Source of the DNA: Pseudomonas subflava
GTDB taxonomy: Bacteria > Pseudomonadota > Gammaproteobacteria > Pseudomonadales > Pseudomonadaceae
Length of the DNA stretch: 64,000 bases
Direction: 5' to 3'
NCBI RefSeq assembly: GCF_023823685.1
Contig: NZ_JAMXBF010000006.1
Location: forward strand, 1 to 64,000
Shown: piece by piece, positions 31,635 through 42,541 of the stretch
Position numbering within the stretch: the first letter of the stretch is position 1
Layout: each line of letters begins with the position of its first letter
The notes under the pieces: generated by a model
What the model was told of the DNA's origin: nothing
Database searches by the model: none
The model's input: only the letters and a program-made list of their open reading frames with translations
Translations under genes and position numbers: made by a program

Positions 31635-32945
31635 ATGCAAGTTTCTGTTGAAAGCACCTCCGCTCTCGAGCGCCGCATGACCATCGGCGTGCCGGCCGAG
31701 CGCATCGAGACCGAAGTGACCAAGCGTCTGCAGCAGACTGCCCGCCGCGCCAAGGTGCCTGGCTTCCGTCCCGGCAAGGTGCCGATGAACGTAATTCGCC
31801 AACGTTACGAGGATTCCGCCCGTCAAGAAGCCCTGGGCGACCTGATCCAGGCCACCTTCTACGAGGCCATCGTCGAGCAGAAGCTGAATCCGGCTGGCGC
31901 TCCGTCCGTCGAGCCTAAGACCTTCGAGAAGGGCAAGGACCTCGAGTACGTCGCCACCTTCGAAGTGTTCCCGGAAATCCAGCTGGCCGGCTTCGACGGC
32001 ATCGAGATCGAGCGCCTGCAGGCCGACGTTCAGGATTCCGACGTCGACAACATGTTGGAAATCCTGCGCAAGCAGAACACCCGTTTCGAGGCTGCCGAGC
32101 GCGCCGCCGAGCACGGCGACCAACTGAACATCGACTTCGTCGGCAAGATCGACGGCGAAGCCTTCGCTGGCGGCAGCGCCAAGGGCACTCCGCTGGTGCT
32201 GGGTTCCGGCCGCATGATCCCGGGCTTCGAAGATGCCCTGGTCGGCGTCAAGGCCGGTGAAGAGCGCGTGATCAACCCGACTTTCCCGGCGGATTACCAG
32301 AACCTGGACCTGGCCGGTAAGACCGCCGAGTTCACCGTGACCGTCAACAGCGTCTCCGCTCCGCAGCTGCCGGAGCTGAACGACGACTTCTTCGCCCTGT
32401 TCGGCATCAAGGAAGGCGGTCTGGAAGGTTTCCGCACCGAAGTCCGCAAGAACATGGAGCGCGAGCTGCGCCAGGCCATCAAGTCCAAGGTCAAGAACCA
32501 GGTAATGGAAGGCCTGCTGGCCGCCAACCCGGCTGAAGTACCGAGGGCCCTGATCGGCAACGAAGTGAATCGTCTGCGCGTGCAGGCCGTCCAGCAGTTT
32601 GGCGGCAACATCAAGCCGGACCAGCTGCCGGCCGAACTGTTCGAAGAGCAGGCCAAGCGCCGCGTCGTGCTGGGTCTGATCGTCGCCGAAGTGGTCAAGC
32701 AGAACGAGCTGAAGGCTGAAGAAGCCCGCGTTCGCGAGCTGATCGAGGAAATGGCTTCCGCCTACCAGGAGCCGCAGCAGGTCGTGGCCTGGTACTACAA
32801 GAACGACCAGCAGCTGAACGAGGTGCGTTCGGTTGTACTGGAAGAACAAGTTGTAGATACTGTCCTGCAGAAGGCCAAAGTGACCGATAAAGCGGTCTCC
32901 TACGAAGAAGCGGTCAAGCCGGCGGAAGCCCCGCAAGCAGCCTGA
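31635..32945 (+). CDS. tig: trigger factor, ribosome-associated chaperone and prolyl isomerase
   Basis: The 436-residue chaperone binds nascent chains at the ribosome exit. The N-terminal ribosome-binding domain holds the signature [10 protein letters not shown] (about 43-52). The FKBP domain lies at about 150-245 ([31 protein letters not shown]), and the C-terminal helical arms follow. The start at 31635 gives the conserved [15 protein letters not shown]-terminus and has an AGGA site; an upstream ATG adds eight non-conserved residues. It leads the tig-clpP-clpX-lon proteostasis run, the usual order in pseudomonads. Confidence 0.97.
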   Translation: MQVSVESTSALERRMTIGVPAERIETEVTKRLQQTARRAKVPGFRPGKVPMNVIRQRYEDSARQEALGDLIQATFYEAIVEQKLNPAGAPSVEPKTFEKGKDLEYVATFEVFPEIQLAGFDGIEIERLQADVQDSDVDNMLEILRKQNTRFEAAERAAEHGDQLNIDFVGKIDGEAFAGGSAKGTPLVLGSGRMIPGFEDALVGVKAGEERVINPTFPADYQNLDLAGKTAEFTVTVNSVSAPQLPELNDDFFALFGIKEGGLEGFRTEVRKNMERELRQAIKSKVKNQVMEGLLAANPAEVPRALIGNEVNRLRVQAVQQFGGNIKPDQLPAELFEEQAKRRVVLGLIVAEVVKQNELKAEEARVRELIEEMASAYQEPQQVVAWYYKNDQQLNEVRSVVLEEQVVDTVLQKAKVTDKAVSYEEAVKPAEAPQAA

Positions 32946-32969
32946 TCCCTCGCCTCGTTCGAGCACAAC

Positions 32970-32997
32970 CATAAGCCAGCCTTCGTGCTGGCTTATG
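32970..32997 (+). terminator. hairpin between tig and clpP
   Basis: An 11-bp perfect stem (CATAAGCCAGC and complement) with a six-base loop lies just after tig. The T run is poor, so partial termination or 3'-end protection are both possible. Confidence 0.6.
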
Positions 32998-33037
32998 CGT
33001 CTTTAGAGACATGACTATTAGGGAGAGATCGCTAGAC

Positions 33038-33679
33038 ATGTCGCACAACTCTTTCATGAACACCATGCCTGACATCCAAGCCGCCGGCGGCCTCGTGCCG
33101 ATGGTGATCGAGCAGTCCGCCCGTGGCGAGCGTGCTTACGACATCTATTCTCGCCTGCTGAAAGAGCGGGTGATCTTCATGGTCGGCCAGGTCGAGGACT
33201 ACATGGCCAACCTGGTGGTGGCCCAGCTGCTGTTCCTTGAGGCCGAGAACCCGGACAAGGACATCCACCTGTACATCAATTCCCCGGGCGGCTCGGTGAC
33301 TGCCGGCATGTCGATCTATGACACCATGCAGTTCATCAAGCCCGACGTGTCCACCATCTGCATCGGCCAGGCCTGCAGCATGGGTGCGCTGCTGCTGGCT
33401 GGCGGTGCCGCCGGCAAGCGTTACTGCCTGCCGCACTCGCGCATGATGATCCACCAGCCACTGGGTGGCTTCCAGGGTCAGGCCTCGGACATCGAGATCC
33501 ATGCCCGTGAAATCCTCACCATCCGCGAGCGCCTGAACAAGATCCTGGCCGAGCACTGCAAGCAGCCGATCGAAGTCATCGCCCGGGACACCGACCGCGA
33601 CAACTTCATGAGCGGCGACGAAGCGGTCAAATACGGCCTCATCGATCAGGTTCTCAGCAAGCGTCAGATGGCCGTCTGA
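33038..33679 (+). CDS. clpP: ATP-dependent Clp protease proteolytic subunit
   Basis: The 213-residue serine protease forms the tetradecameric ClpP barrel. The catalytic triad is S114 ([13 protein letters not shown]), H139 (MMIHQPLGG) and D188 ([10 protein letters not shown]). The start at 33038 gives MSHNSFMN, like P. aeruginosa ClpP1; an earlier ATG at 33011 lacks conservation. It is followed after about 108 bases by its ATPase partner clpX. Confidence 0.97.
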   Translation: MSHNSFMNTMPDIQAAGGLVPMVIEQSARGERAYDIYSRLLKERVIFMVGQVEDYMANLVVAQLLFLEAENPDKDIHLYINSPGGSVTAGMSIYDTMQFIKPDVSTICIGQACSMGALLLAGGAAGKRYCLPHSRMMIHQPLGGFQGQASDIEIHAREILTIRERLNKILAEHCKQPIEVIARDTDRDNFMSGDEAVKYGLIDQVLSKRQMAV

Positions 33680-33787
33680 TCGGTGCGCCAGCGTAGCGGC
33701 CGGGCAGGTCCGGCCGTCCCGCAGGGTTGAAAATGCCCGCAATTGCCTTCATCTTGTGTTACATGCCTACCGTATTGGATCGATCGA

Positions 33788-35068
33788 ATGACTGACACCC
33801 GCAACGGCGAGGACAACGGCAAGCTGCTCTACTGCTCCTTCTGCGGCAAAAGCCAGCACGAAGTGCGCAAGCTGATCGCCGGCCCCTCGGTCTTTATCTG
33901 CGACGAGTGCGTCGACCTGTGCAATGACATCATCCGCGAGGAGGTGCAGGAAGCCCAGGCCGAGAGCAGCGCTCACAAGTTGCCCGCGCCAAAGGAAATC
34001 AGCGGTATCCTGGATCAGTATGTGATCGGTCAGGAGCGCGCCAAGAAGGTGCTCTCCGTTGCCGTGTACAACCACTACAAGCGTTTGAACCAGCGCGACA
34101 AGAAAGACGACGTCGAACTGGGCAAGAGCAACATCCTGCTGATCGGCCCGACCGGCTCGGGCAAGACTCTGCTGGCCGAGACCCTGGCCCGCCTGCTCAA
34201 TGTTCCCTTCACCATCGCCGACGCCACCACGCTGACCGAGGCCGGTTACGTGGGTGAGGACGTCGAGAACATCATCCAGAAGCTGCTGCAGAAGTGCGAT
34301 TACGATGTCGAGAAGGCCCAGATGGGCATCGTCTACATCGACGAGATCGACAAGATCTCGCGCAAGTCGGACAACCCTTCGATCACCCGCGATGTTTCGG
34401 GTGAGGGCGTGCAGCAGGCGCTGCTGAAGCTGATTGAGGGTACCGTCGCTTCGGTGCCGCCTCAGGGCGGTCGCAAGCATCCGCAACAGGAGTTCCTGCA
34501 GGTCGATACCCGCAACATCCTGTTCATCTGCGGTGGTGCCTTTGCCGGTCTGGAGAAAGTCATCCAGGCCCGCTCCACCAAGGGCGGCATCGGCTTCAAT
34601 GCCGAAGTGCGCAGCCAGGACCTGGGCAAGAAAGTCGGCGAAGCTCTGCGTGAAGTCGAGCCGGACGATCTGGTGAAGTTCGGTCTTATTCCGGAATTCG
34701 TCGGTCGCCTGCCGGTCATCGCGACCCTCGACGAGCTGGACGAGGCTGCGCTGATGCAGATCCTCACCGAGCCGAAGAACGCGCTGACCAAGCAATACGC
34801 CAAGCTCTTCGAGATGGAAGGCGTGGACCTCGAGTTCCGCGCCGATGCGCTCAAGGCGGTGGCCAACCGCGCGCTCGAGCGCAAGACCGGTGCGCGTGGC
34901 CTGCGTTCGATCCTCGAAGGTGTGCTGCTCGACACCATGTACGAGATCCCTTCGCAGACCGAAGTCAGCAAAGTGGTGATCGACGAGAGCGTCATCGAAG
35001 GCAGCTCCAAGCCGCTGCTGATCTATGAGAACAGCGAACCGCCGGCCAAGGCCGCTCCGGACGCCTGA
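33788..35068 (+). CDS. clpX: ATP-dependent Clp protease ATP-binding subunit ClpX
   Basis: The 426-residue AAA+ unfoldase has an N-terminal C4 zinc-binding domain (CSFCGKSQ ... [10 protein letters not shown], residues about 15-45). Walker A is GPTGSGKT (about 120), the pore loop is GYVGEDV and Walker B is IVYIDEIDK. It selects and unfolds substrates for ClpP. The start at 33788 ([20 protein letters not shown]) is the usual one; the longer frame upstream has no conserved residues. A terminator follows at 35085-35114. Confidence 0.97.
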   Translation: MTDTRNGEDNGKLLYCSFCGKSQHEVRKLIAGPSVFICDECVDLCNDIIREEVQEAQAESSAHKLPAPKEISGILDQYVIGQERAKKVLSVAVYNHYKRLNQRDKKDDVELGKSNILLIGPTGSGKTLLAETLARLLNVPFTIADATTLTEAGYVGEDVENIIQKLLQKCDYDVEKAQMGIVYIDEIDKISRKSDNPSITRDVSGEGVQQALLKLIEGTVASVPPQGGRKHPQQEFLQVDTRNILFICGGAFAGLEKVIQARSTKGGIGFNAEVRSQDLGKKVGEALREVEPDDLVKFGLIPEFVGRLPVIATLDELDEAALMQILTEPKNALTKQYAKLFEMEGVDLEFRADALKAVANRALERKTGARGLRSILEGVLLDTMYEIPSQTEVSKVVIDESVIEGSSKPLLIYENSEPPAKAAPDA

Positions 35069-35084
35069 CGTCCAGCGCTGAAAC

Positions 35085-35114
35085 AAAGGGCCCTTAGGGG
35101 CCCTTTGCTTTTCC
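35085..35114 (+). terminator. rho-independent terminator after clpX
   Basis: The stem AAAGGGCCC / GGGCCCTTT, with a four-base loop, is followed by GCTTTT. It separates clpX from lon, which has its own heat-shock promoter. Confidence 0.85.
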
Positions 35115-35124
35115 GGCTCTCTCG

Positions 35125-35153
35125 CTTGTTTTTTTCCAGGGGTGGCCCCATCT
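35125..35153 (+). promoter_or_regulatory. sigma-32 (heat-shock) promoter of lon
   Basis: CTTGTT at 35125 and CCCCATCT at 35146 are 15 bases apart. This matches the RpoH consensus CTTGAA-N13-15-CCCCATNT, with a perfect -10. It lies about 60 bases before the lon start and agrees with the known heat induction of lon in gammaproteobacteria. Confidence 0.75.
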
Positions 35154-35211
35154 TAGGTCCAAGGGTACCCCGTCCGTTTACGGCCGAATGGCCGCCGTAG
35201 AGCTGAAAATC

Positions 35212-37608
35212 ATGAAGACAACCATCGAATTGCCACTGCTGCCGCTGCGTGATGTCGTGGTCTATCCGCACATGGTCATCCCGCTGTTCGTCGGTCGCGA
35301 GAAGTCCATCGAGGCCCTGGAGGCCGCCATGGGCGGCGACAAGCAGATCCTCCTGCTGGCGCAGCGCAATCCGGCAGACGATGATCCGGGCGAGGATGCG
35401 CTGTACCGCATGGGTACCGTGGCCACCGTGCTGCAGCTGCTCAAGCTGCCGGACGGCACCGTGAAGGTGCTGGTGGAAGGCGAGCAACGCGGCGCCATCG
35501 AGAAGTTCATCGAGGTGGATGATCACTACCGCGCCGAGGTCCAGCTGCTGGACGAAAATGCGGTCGCCGAGCGCGAGTCCGAGGTCTTCACCCGCAGCCT
35601 GCTGAGCCAGTTCGAGCAGTACGTGCAGCTGGGCAAGAAGGTTCCTGCCGAGGTGCTGTCGTCGCTGAACAGCATCGATGAGCCGTCGCGTCTGGTCGAT
35701 ACCATGGCCGCGCACATGGTGCTGAAGATCGAGCAGAAGCAGGAGATTCTCGAGATCACCGGTCTGGCCGAGCGTGTCGAGCACGTGCTGGCGCTGCTGG
35801 ACGCCGAGATCGACCTGCTGCAGGTCGAGAAGCGCATCCGGGGTCGCGTCAAGAAGCAGATGGAGCGCAGCCAGCGCGAGTACTACTTGAATGAGCAGAT
35901 GAAGGCCATTCAGAAGGAACTGGGCGATATCGACGAGGGCCACAACGAAGTCGATGAGCTGAAGAAGCGAATCGAGAACGCGGGCCTGCCCAAGGAGGCC
36001 TATGCCAAGGCCAACGCAGAGCTGAACAAGCTCAAGCAAATGTCGCCGATGTCGGCCGAGGCCACCGTGGTCCGCTCTTACATCGACTGGCTGACCAACG
36101 TGCCGTGGAAGGCCGAGAGCAAGGTGCGCCTGGACCTGGGCAAGGCCGAGGACATCCTCGAAGCCGACCATTTCGGCCTGGAGGAGGTGAAGGAGCGCAT
36201 CCTCGAGTATCTCGCCGTGCAGAAGCGGGTGAAGAAGCTCAAGGGGCCTGTGCTTTGCCTGGTTGGCCCGCCTGGCGTGGGCAAGACCTCGCTGGCTGAG
36301 TCCATCGCGCGTGCCACCAATCGCAAGTTCGTGCGCATGGCCCTGGGCGGCGTGCGTGACGAAGCCGAGATTCGTGGCCACCGCCGCACCTACATCGGCT
36401 CCATGCCTGGCCGCTTGATCCAGAAGCTGACCAAGGTCGGCGTGCGCAATCCACTGTTCCTGCTCGATGAAATCGACAAGATGGGTAGCGACATGCGCGG
36501 CGACCCGGCCTCGGCGCTGCTGGAGGTGCTGGACCCCGAGCAGAACCACAATTTCAACGATCACTACCTAGAGGTCGACTACGACCTCTCGGACGTGATG
36601 TTCATCTGCACCGCCAACTCCATGAACATCCCCGGTCCGCTGCTGGACCGTATGGAAGTCATCCGCCTGCCGGGCTACACCGAGGACGAGAAGGTCAACA
36701 TCGCTATCAAGTACCTCACGCCCAAGCAGGTCCAGGCCAACGGCCTAAAGAAGGGCGAGCTGGAGTTCGAAGAGGCGACGATCCGCGACATCATCCGCTA
36801 CTACACTCGCGAGGCCGGCGTGCGCAGCCTGGAGCGGCAGATTTCCAAGGTCTGCCGCAAGGCGGTAAAGGAGCACGCCAAGGAGAAGCGCATCAAGGTG
36901 TTGGTCACCTCGGATTCGCTCGAGCATTACCTCGGCGTGCGGCGTTATCGCCATGGTCTGGCCGAGCTTGAAGACCAGATCGGCCAGGTCACCGGCCTGG
37001 CCTGGACCCAGGTCGGCGGCGAGTTGCTGACCATTGAGACCGCCGTGGTGCCGGGCAAGGGCCAGCTGATCAAGACCGGCTCGCTGGGCGACGTGATGGC
37101 GGAGTCCATGACCGCCGCGCTGACCGTGGTGCGCAGTCGTGCCAAGAGCCTGGGCATCCCGCTGGACTTCCACGAGAAGCGTGACGTGCACATCCACATG
37201 CCGGAAGGCGCCACGCCGAAGGACGGCCCGAGCGCCGGCATAGGCCTGTGCACGGCGCTGGTCTCGGCGCTGACGCAGATTCCGGTTCGGGCCGACGTGG
37301 CCATGACCGGCGAGATCACCCTGCGGGGGCAGGTGCTGGCCATCGGTGGGCTGAAGGAAAAACTTCTCGCTGCGCACCGGGGTGGAATCAAGACCGTGAT
37401 CATTCCGGAAGAGAATGTCCGCGACCTCAAGGAAATTCCGGAGAATATTAAGCAGGACCTGACCATTAAGCCGGTTAAATGGATTGACGAGGTCCTGCAA
37501 ATTGCGCTGCAATACGCCCCGGAGCCCTTGCCCGATGCGGCTCCCGAGATGGTTGCAAAGGATGACTCGCGCGAGTCTGATTCCAAGGAGCGAATCAGCA
37601 CGCATTAG
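35212..37608 (+). CDS. lon: ATP-dependent protease Lon
   Basis: The 798-residue AAA+ serine protease degrades misfolded and regulatory proteins in the cytoplasm. The N-terminal substrate domain spans about 10-205, followed by a helical coiled-coil region. The ATPase has Walker [10 protein letters not shown] and Walker [10 protein letters not shown]. The C-terminal protease has the Ser in KDGPSAGIG and the Lys in [14 protein letters not shown]. The start at 35212 gives [19 protein letters not shown], the form in P. aeruginosa; the frame extends eight codons upstream without a ribosome site. A heat-shock promoter precedes it, and hupB follows from its own promoter. Confidence 0.97.
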   Translation: MKTTIELPLLPLRDVVVYPHMVIPLFVGREKSIEALEAAMGGDKQILLLAQRNPADDDPGEDALYRMGTVATVLQLLKLPDGTVKVLVEGEQRGAIEKFIEVDDHYRAEVQLLDENAVAERESEVFTRSLLSQFEQYVQLGKKVPAEVLSSLNSIDEPSRLVDTMAAHMVLKIEQKQEILEITGLAERVEHVLALLDAEIDLLQVEKRIRGRVKKQMERSQREYYLNEQMKAIQKELGDIDEGHNEVDELKKRIENAGLPKEAYAKANAELNKLKQMSPMSAEATVVRSYIDWLTNVPWKAESKVRLDLGKAEDILEADHFGLEEVKERILEYLAVQKRVKKLKGPVLCLVGPPGVGKTSLAESIARATNRKFVRMALGGVRDEAEIRGHRRTYIGSMPGRLIQKLTKVGVRNPLFLLDEIDKMGSDMRGDPASALLEVLDPEQNHNFNDHYLEVDYDLSDVMFICTANSMNIPGPLLDRMEVIRLPGYTEDEKVNIAIKYLTPKQVQANGLKKGELEFEEATIRDIIRYYTREAGVRSLERQISKVCRKAVKEHAKEKRIKVLVTSDSLEHYLGVRRYRHGLAELEDQIGQVTGLAWTQVGGELLTIETAVVPGKGQLIKTGSLGDVMAESMTAALTVVRSRAKSLGIPLDFHEKRDVHIHMPEGATPKDGPSAGIGLCTALVSALTQIPVRADVAMTGEITLRGQVLAIGGLKEKLLAAHRGGIKTVIIPEENVRDLKEIPENIKQDLTIKPVKWIDEVLQIALQYAPEPLPDAAPEMVAKDDSRESDSKERISTH

Positions 37609-37621
37609 CCGGAGGGCTTCC

Positions 37622-37651
37622 TTGACACTTTTTTCGAGCCCTTGTTATAAA
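37622..37651 (+). promoter_or_regulatory. sigma-70 promoter of hupB
   Basis: A perfect TTGACA at 37622 is followed by TTATAA/TATAAA at 37645-37651 (17-18 base spacer). The start codon of hupB lies about 90 bases downstream. This is one of the best promoter matches in the window. Confidence 0.8.
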
Positions 37652-37743
37652 GCGGCTCCTATGTGTCGGCAGGCCCTTCAGCACCCGCTTTGCTTACACC
37701 AAACAACTAAGAAACAACTCAACAGAAATAAGGGGACTTAAGA

Positions 37744-38016
37744 GTGAACAAGTCGGAACTGATTGATGCCATCGCCGCATCCGCTGATATCCCGAAAGCT
37801 GTTGCCGGCCGTGCGCTGGACGCAGTAATCGAATCCGTCACTGGCGCTCTGAAGGCCGGTGATTCCGTGGTGCTGGTTGGCTTCGGTACCTTCGCCGTTA
37901 AAGAGCGCGCCGCCCGTACCGGCCGCAACCCGCAGACCGGCAAGCCGATCAAGATCGCCGCTGCCAAGATCCCTGGCTTCAAAGCTGGCAAGGCTCTGAA
38001 AGACGCCGTCAACTAA
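37744..38016 (+). CDS. hupB: DNA-binding protein HU-beta
   Basis: The 90-residue histone-like protein bends and compacts DNA as a dimer. The HU signature [21 protein letters not shown] lies at about 46-66, containing the flexible DNA-binding arm with the conserved RNPQTG. The start codon is GTG, with AGGGGA six bases upstream. The order lon-hupB-ppiD is standard in gammaproteobacteria. A terminator follows at 38098-38127. Confidence 0.97.
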   Translation: MNKSELIDAIAASADIPKAVAGRALDAVIESVTGALKAGDSVVLVGFGTFAVKERAARTGRNPQTGKPIKIAAAKIPGFKAGKALKDAVN

Positions 38017-38097
38017 GCGTCTCTCGGGCTTGGCCCTCGCCGGGCCGGGGTGATCCGATCCGGCACGGAGCCGCTAAGGCGCTCCAAGAGTTATGAG

Positions 38098-38127
38098 AAG
38101 GCGCATCCTCGGATGCGCCTTTCTTTT
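38098..38127 (+). terminator. rho-independent terminator after hupB
   Basis: The stem AAGGCGCATCC / GGATGCGCCTT, with a two-base loop, is followed by TCTTTT. It separates hupB from ppiD. Confidence 0.85.
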
Positions 38128-38188
38128 ATCCGCAATCAATACCCACGCTGCATGGCTGTTCGTTCAGTGCAGACGTTTCGGGGGAAGC

Positions 38189-40045
38189 ATGCTGCAGAAC
38201 ATCAGGGACAATTCCCAGGGCTGGATCGCCAAAACCATCATTGGCGTGATCGTCGTGCTGATGGCCCTAACCGGGTTCGATGCCATCATCCAGTCCACCA
38301 GCAACAGCCGCAATGCCGCCGAGGTCAACGGCGAAGAGATCAGTCTGGACAGCCTCAACGCCGCAGTGGATACGCAGCGCCGCCAGCTCATCCAGCAATT
38401 CGGCAGGGACTTCGACGCCTCGCTGCTGGACGACAAGTTGCTGCGCAAGACCGCCCTGGACGCCCTGATCGAACGCAGGCTGCTGCTGCAAGGCGCCCAC
38501 GACGCCGGCATGGGTTTCTCCGATGCATCGCTCGATCAGCTGATCCTGCAGACCCCCGCCTTCCAGGTTGAAGGCAAGTTCGATGCGACGCGCTTCGATC
38601 AGGTGCTGCAGCAGCAGGGCATGACCCGCATGCAGTTCCGCCAGCGCCTCAAGGAGGACGTGCTGGTCAGTCATCTGCAGGCCACGCTGGCCGGCAGCAA
38701 TTTCGTGACCGACACCGAGCTGCAGGCCTTCGTCGGCCTGGACAAGCAGACCCGCGACTTCGCCAGCCGCACCATCGCGGCCAACGCCGAGGCCGTCGCG
38801 CTGACGGACGACGAGGTGAAGGCCTACTACGACCAGCACCCGGATCGCTTCATGAGCAGCGAGCAGGTGGTGGTCGACTACGTCGAGCTGAAGAAGGACA
38901 GCTTCTTCGATGAGACCGAGGCCAGCGACGAGGAGCTGCAGGCGCTGTACCAGAAGGAAATCGCCAACCTTGCCGAGCAGCGCCGCGGTGCCCACATTCT
39001 GGTGGAGGTCAACGACAAGCTGAGCGACGAGGAGGCCAAGGCCAAGCTGGAGCAGGCTGCCGAGCGTCTGAAGAAGGGCGAAGATTTCGCCGCGCTGGCC
39101 AAGGAGCTCTCGCAGGACCCGGGCTCCGCCAGCAACGGCGGCGATCTCGGGTTCGCCGGCCCCGGTGTCTACGATCCGGAGTTCGAGAAGGCGCTGTATG
39201 CGCTGAAAAAGGACGAAGTGTCCGCACCGGTGCGCAGCGCTTTCGGCTGGCACCTGATCAAGCTGCTGGATGTGCAGTCGCCCGAGGTACCGAGTTTCGA
39301 GAGCCTGAAGGCCAAGCTGGAGCGTGACGTCAAGGCGCAGCAGGTCGAGCAGCGGTTCGTCGAGGCCGCCAAGCAGCTCGAGGAAGCCAGCTTCGAGGCC
39401 TCCGACCTGTCGCAGCCGGCGCAGGAGCTGGGCCTGCAGGTGCAGACCAGCGGTGCCTTCGGTCGTGAGGGCGGTGAGGGCGTCGCCGCCAATCGCCAGG
39501 TGGTGCAGGCCGCGTTCAGCGCCGAGGTGCTGGAAGATGGCGCCAACAGCGGTGCCATCGAACTGGACCCGGACACCACCATCGTGCTGCGCGTCAAGGA
39601 GCACAAGAAGCCGGCCCTGCTGCCGCTGGAGGAGGTTTCCGTCGGCATCCGCGAAACACTGGCCCGCGAAAAGGCGGCCGAGGCGGCCAAGGCACAGGGT
39701 GAAAGCCTGATCGCGTCGCTGCGCAAGGGCGAAGGCAGTGGCGAGGGCTGGAAGGTGGTCCAGGCCGCCGGTCGCAGCCAGGACGGCGTGGCGCCGGAAG
39801 TCCTGCAGAAGCTGTTCCGCATGGCCAAGCCCGGAGAAGACGGCAAGCCAACCTACGCCGGTGTCAGCCTGAACAATGGCGACTACGTGGTGCTGCGCCT
39901 GGATGGCGTCAGCCAGGCCGAGGCCGAGCTGAGCGACGAGGAGAAGACCAGCTATCGTCGCTTCCTGGCCTCACGTGCCGGTCAGCAGGATTTTGCCGCT
40001 TACCGCCAGCAGCTCAAGGAGCAGGCCGAGGTCGAGCGTTTCTGA
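38189..40045 (+). CDS. ppiD: periplasmic folding chaperone PpiD (SurA N-terminal and parvulin domains)
   Basis: The 618-residue protein is anchored by one N-terminal transmembrane helix (about 14-35, IAKTIIGVIVVLMALTGF) with the rest in the periplasm. A SurA-like chaperone region comes first, then one parvulin domain at about 265-360 (GAHILVEVND, FAALAKELSQDPGSASNGGDLGF). It helps newly exported proteins leave the Sec translocon. The start at 38189 (MLQNIRDNSQGWIAK) is the family start; an upstream extension is not conserved. It follows hupB and ends at a strong terminator. Confidence 0.95.
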   Translation: MLQNIRDNSQGWIAKTIIGVIVVLMALTGFDAIIQSTSNSRNAAEVNGEEISLDSLNAAVDTQRRQLIQQFGRDFDASLLDDKLLRKTALDALIERRLLLQGAHDAGMGFSDASLDQLILQTPAFQVEGKFDATRFDQVLQQQGMTRMQFRQRLKEDVLVSHLQATLAGSNFVTDTELQAFVGLDKQTRDFASRTIAANAEAVALTDDEVKAYYDQHPDRFMSSEQVVVDYVELKKDSFFDETEASDEELQALYQKEIANLAEQRRGAHILVEVNDKLSDEEAKAKLEQAAERLKKGEDFAALAKELSQDPGSASNGGDLGFAGPGVYDPEFEKALYALKKDEVSAPVRSAFGWHLIKLLDVQSPEVPSFESLKAKLERDVKAQQVEQRFVEAAKQLEEASFEASDLSQPAQELGLQVQTSGAFGREGGEGVAANRQVVQAAFSAEVLEDGANSGAIELDPDTTIVLRVKEHKKPALLPLEEVSVGIRETLAREKAAEAAKAQGESLIASLRKGEGSGEGWKVVQAAGRSQDGVAPEVLQKLFRMAKPGEDGKPTYAGVSLNNGDYVVLRLDGVSQAEAELSDEEKTSYRRFLASRAGQQDFAAYRQQLKEQAEVERF

Positions 40046-40061
40046 CGCTCGCCCGACCTGG

Positions 40062-40099
40062 ACATGAAAAAGCCCGCTGAGAAGCGGGCTTTTTCATGT
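40062..40099. terminator. bidirectional terminator between ppiD and fabI
   Basis: The perfect 17-base arms (ACATGAAAAAGCCCGCT and complement) have a four-base loop and T runs on both strands. It serves ppiD (plus) and the npp-fabI operon (minus). Confidence 0.92.
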
Positions 40100-40111
40100 C
40101 AGGCTTTCGCC

Positions 40112-40906
40112 TCAGTCTTCGATGGCGCCCATCGCGGTAGTGTTGAAGCCACCGTCGACGTAGAGGATCTCGCCGCTGATGCCCGAGGCCAGGTCGGAGC
40201 AGAGGAAGGCCCCGGCATTGCCGACTTCCTCGATGGTCACGTTGCGGCGCAACGGGGTCTGCTTCTCGTTGGCGGCGAGCATCTTGCGGAAGCTCTTGAT
40301 GCCGGAAGCGGCCAGGGTGCGGATCGGACCGGCGGAGATGGCGTTGACGCGGGTGCCCTCCGGGCCGAGGCTGCCAGCGAGGTAGCGCACGCCAGCCTCC
40401 AGGCTGGCCTTGGCCATGCCCATCACGTTGTAGTTGGGCATGGTGCGCTCGGCACCGAGGTAGGAGAGGGTGAGGATGCTGCCATTGCGGCCCTGCATCA
40501 GCGGGCGACCGGCCTTGGCCAGGGCCACCAGGCTGTAGGCACTGATGTCGTGGGCGATCTTGAAACCGTCGCGGGTGGTGACTTCGGTGAAATCGCCATC
40601 CAGCTGGTCGCCCGGGGCGAAGCCGACGGAGTGGACGATGCAGTCCAGGCCGTCCCATTTCTTGCCCAGTGCCTCGAAGACCTTGGCGATCTCCTCGTCA
40701 TCGGTCACGTCGCAGGGGAAGCACAGCTCGGGGCTGGAACCCCAGCCGGCGGCGAACTCTTCGACGCGGCCCTTGAGCTTGTCGTTCTGGTAGGTGAAGG
40801 CGAGCTCAGCGCCCTCGCGGTGCATGGCGGCCGCGATGCCCGAGGCGATGGACAGTTTGCTGGCCACGCCAACGATCAGTACGCGCTTACCGGCGAGAAA
40901 ACCCAT
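40112..40906 (-). CDS. fabI: enoyl-[acyl-carrier-protein] reductase (NADH) FabI
   Basis: The 264-residue enzyme does the last step of each fatty-acid elongation cycle in the cytoplasm and is the target of triclosan. The cofactor segment is [12 protein letters not shown]. The catalytic Y159 and K166 stand in [11 protein letters not shown], with Y149 in [10 protein letters not shown]. The start at 40906 (MGFLAGKR) is preferred because GAGGA lies at the right distance; an ATG nine bases earlier is too close to it. It begins five bases after the nppD stop, so it is co-transcribed with the ABC importer genes. Confidence 0.96.
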   Translation of the reverse strand: MGFLAGKRVLIVGVASKLSIASGIAAAMHREGAELAFTYQNDKLKGRVEEFAAGWGSSPELCFPCDVTDDEEIAKVFEALGKKWDGLDCIVHSVGFAPGDQLDGDFTEVTTRDGFKIAHDISAYSLVALAKAGRPLMQGRNGSILTLSYLGAERTMPNYNVMGMAKASLEAGVRYLAGSLGPEGTRVNAISAGPIRTLAASGIKSFRKMLAANEKQTPLRRNVTIEEVGNAGAFLCSDLASGISGEILYVDGGFNTTAMGAIED

Positions 40907-40911
40907 GTGCG

Positions 40912-42540
40912 TCATTCCTCTTTCAGTGAGTCGGCGGTCGCCGGAGCCATGAATGCGGCTTCCAGCAACTGCCGGGTATAGGGGTGCTGCGGCGCGGCGA
41001 ATACCTGCTCGGCCGGCCCCTGTTCAACCACCTTGCCCTGTTTGACCACCATCAACTGATGGCTCAGGGCCCTGACCACCGCCAGATCGTGGCTGATGAA
41101 CAGGTACGTCAGGTTGTACTTGGCCTGCAACGAACGCAGGAGCTCCACCACCTGACGCTGTACCGTGCGGTCGAGCGCCGAAGTGGGCTCGTCCAGCAGG
41201 ATCAGCGCCGGTTTCAGCACCAGTGCCCGGGCAATGGCGATCCTCTGCCGTTGCCCGCCTGAAAACTCGTGGGGATAGCGGAACCGGGTCTCCGGGTCCA
41301 GTCCTACCTCCTTGAGCGCGTCGATGACCGCCTGTTCCTGCTCCTTCTCGCTGCCGATGTCATGGATGCGCAGGCCCTCGCCGACGATCTGGCTCACGCA
41401 CATGCGTGGGCTGAGACTGCCGAAGGGGTCCTGGAAGACCACCTGCATCTGCCGCCGCAACGGCCTCACGGCCTGTTGCGACAGCCCGTCCAGCGCCTCG
41501 CCCTGGAAGCGGATGGCGCCCTGGCTGCCGAGCAGCCGCAGGATCGCCATGCCGAGGGTGGACTTGCCGGAACCGCTCTCGCCGACGATGCCCAGGGTCT
41601 GGCCCTGGGGCAGGCTGAAGTCGATTCCGTCCACCGCCTTCACATGGTCGACCGTGCGTCGCAGCACTCCCTTCTTGATCGGGAACCACACACGCAGATC
41701 GTCCACTTCCAGCAGCGGCGCGCCTGCGGGGTTGGCCGCCGGTTCGCCGCTGGGCTCGGCGCCGAGCAGTTCCCGGGTATAGGGATGCTGCGGAGCGCGG
41801 AACAATTCGTCACACGACGCCTGTTCGACGATGCAACCGCGCTGCATGACACATACGCGGTGGGCGATTCGTCGAACCAGGTTGAGGTCGTGGGTGATCA
41901 GCAGCATGGCCATGCCTAAGCGCGCCTGCAGATCCTTGAGCAGATCGAGGATCTTCAGCTGCACGGTGACGTCCAGCGCGGTGGTCGGCTCGTCGGCGAT
42001 CAGCAGCTCCGGCTCGTTGGCCAGGGCCATGGCGATCATCACCCGCTGGCGCTGGCCGCCGGACAGTTCATGCGGGTAGGCCTTGAGGCGTTTCTCCGGC
42101 TCGGGGATGCCGACCAGTTCGAGCAGCTCGATGATCCGCGCGCGTGCCGGCTCGCCGCTCAGGCCCTTGTGCCAGGCCAGTACCTCGCCGATCTGCTTGC
42201 CGATGCTGTGCAGCGGGTTGAGCGAGGTCATCGGCTCCTGGAACACCATGGCGATGCGGTTGCCGCGGATGCTGCGCAGCTTGTCCGGCGCCAGCTTGAG
42301 CAGGTCCTGACTGCCGTAGCGGATGCTGCCGGCCGGGTGGCGGGCAAGCGGGTAGGGCAGCAGGCGCAGGATGGAGTGGGCGGTGACCGACTTGCCCGAG
42401 CCGCTCTCGCCGACCAGGGCCAGGGTCTCGCCCTTGCGGATGTCGAAGCTGATGCCTTCGACCACCCGCTGGGCCTGGTTGCCGCTGACGAATTCGACGG
42501 CCAGGTCGCGCACTTCGATGAGGTTGTTCGAATTGGTCAT
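40912..42540 (-). CDS. nppD: peptide-type ABC importer ATP-binding protein (YejF/NppD-like, two ATPase domains)
   Basis: The 542-residue protein fuses two ATPase domains. The first has Walker [10 protein letters not shown] (about 43) and signature LSGGQRQRV. The second has GESGSGKST (about 320) and FSGGQRQRI. Each is followed by an oligopeptide-type tail ending QHPYTRELL or QHPYTRQLL. It powers the NppBC permease. The start at 42540 follows GAGGAAATG and overlaps the nppC end by one base spacing. The name follows P. aeruginosa nppA1A2BCD, reported for uptake of peptidyl-nucleoside antibiotics; E. coli YejF is the counterpart. Confidence 0.9.
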   Translation of the reverse strand: MTNSNNLIEVRDLAVEFVSGNQAQRVVEGISFDIRKGETLALVGESGSGKSVTAHSILRLLPYPLARHPAGSIRYGSQDLLKLAPDKLRSIRGNRIAMVFQEPMTSLNPLHSIGKQIGEVLAWHKGLSGEPARARIIELLELVGIPEPEKRLKAYPHELSGGQRQRVMIAMALANEPELLIADEPTTALDVTVQLKILDLLKDLQARLGMAMLLITHDLNLVRRIAHRVCVMQRGCIVEQASCDELFRAPQHPYTRELLGAEPSGEPAANPAGAPLLEVDDLRVWFPIKKGVLRRTVDHVKAVDGIDFSLPQGQTLGIVGESGSGKSTLGMAILRLLGSQGAIRFQGEALDGLSQQAVRPLRRQMQVVFQDPFGSLSPRMCVSQIVGEGLRIHDIGSEKEQEQAVIDALKEVGLDPETRFRYPHEFSGGQRQRIAIARALVLKPALILLDEPTSALDRTVQRQVVELLRSLQAKYNLTYLFISHDLAVVRALSHQLMVVKQGKVVEQGPAEQVFAAPQHPYTRQLLEAAFMAPATADSLKEE

Positions 42541-42541
42541 C

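Noticed and set aside
33680..33787. TTGAAA in the clpP-clpX gap as a heat-shock -35
   Set aside because: No CCCCAT-type -10 element at the needed distance.
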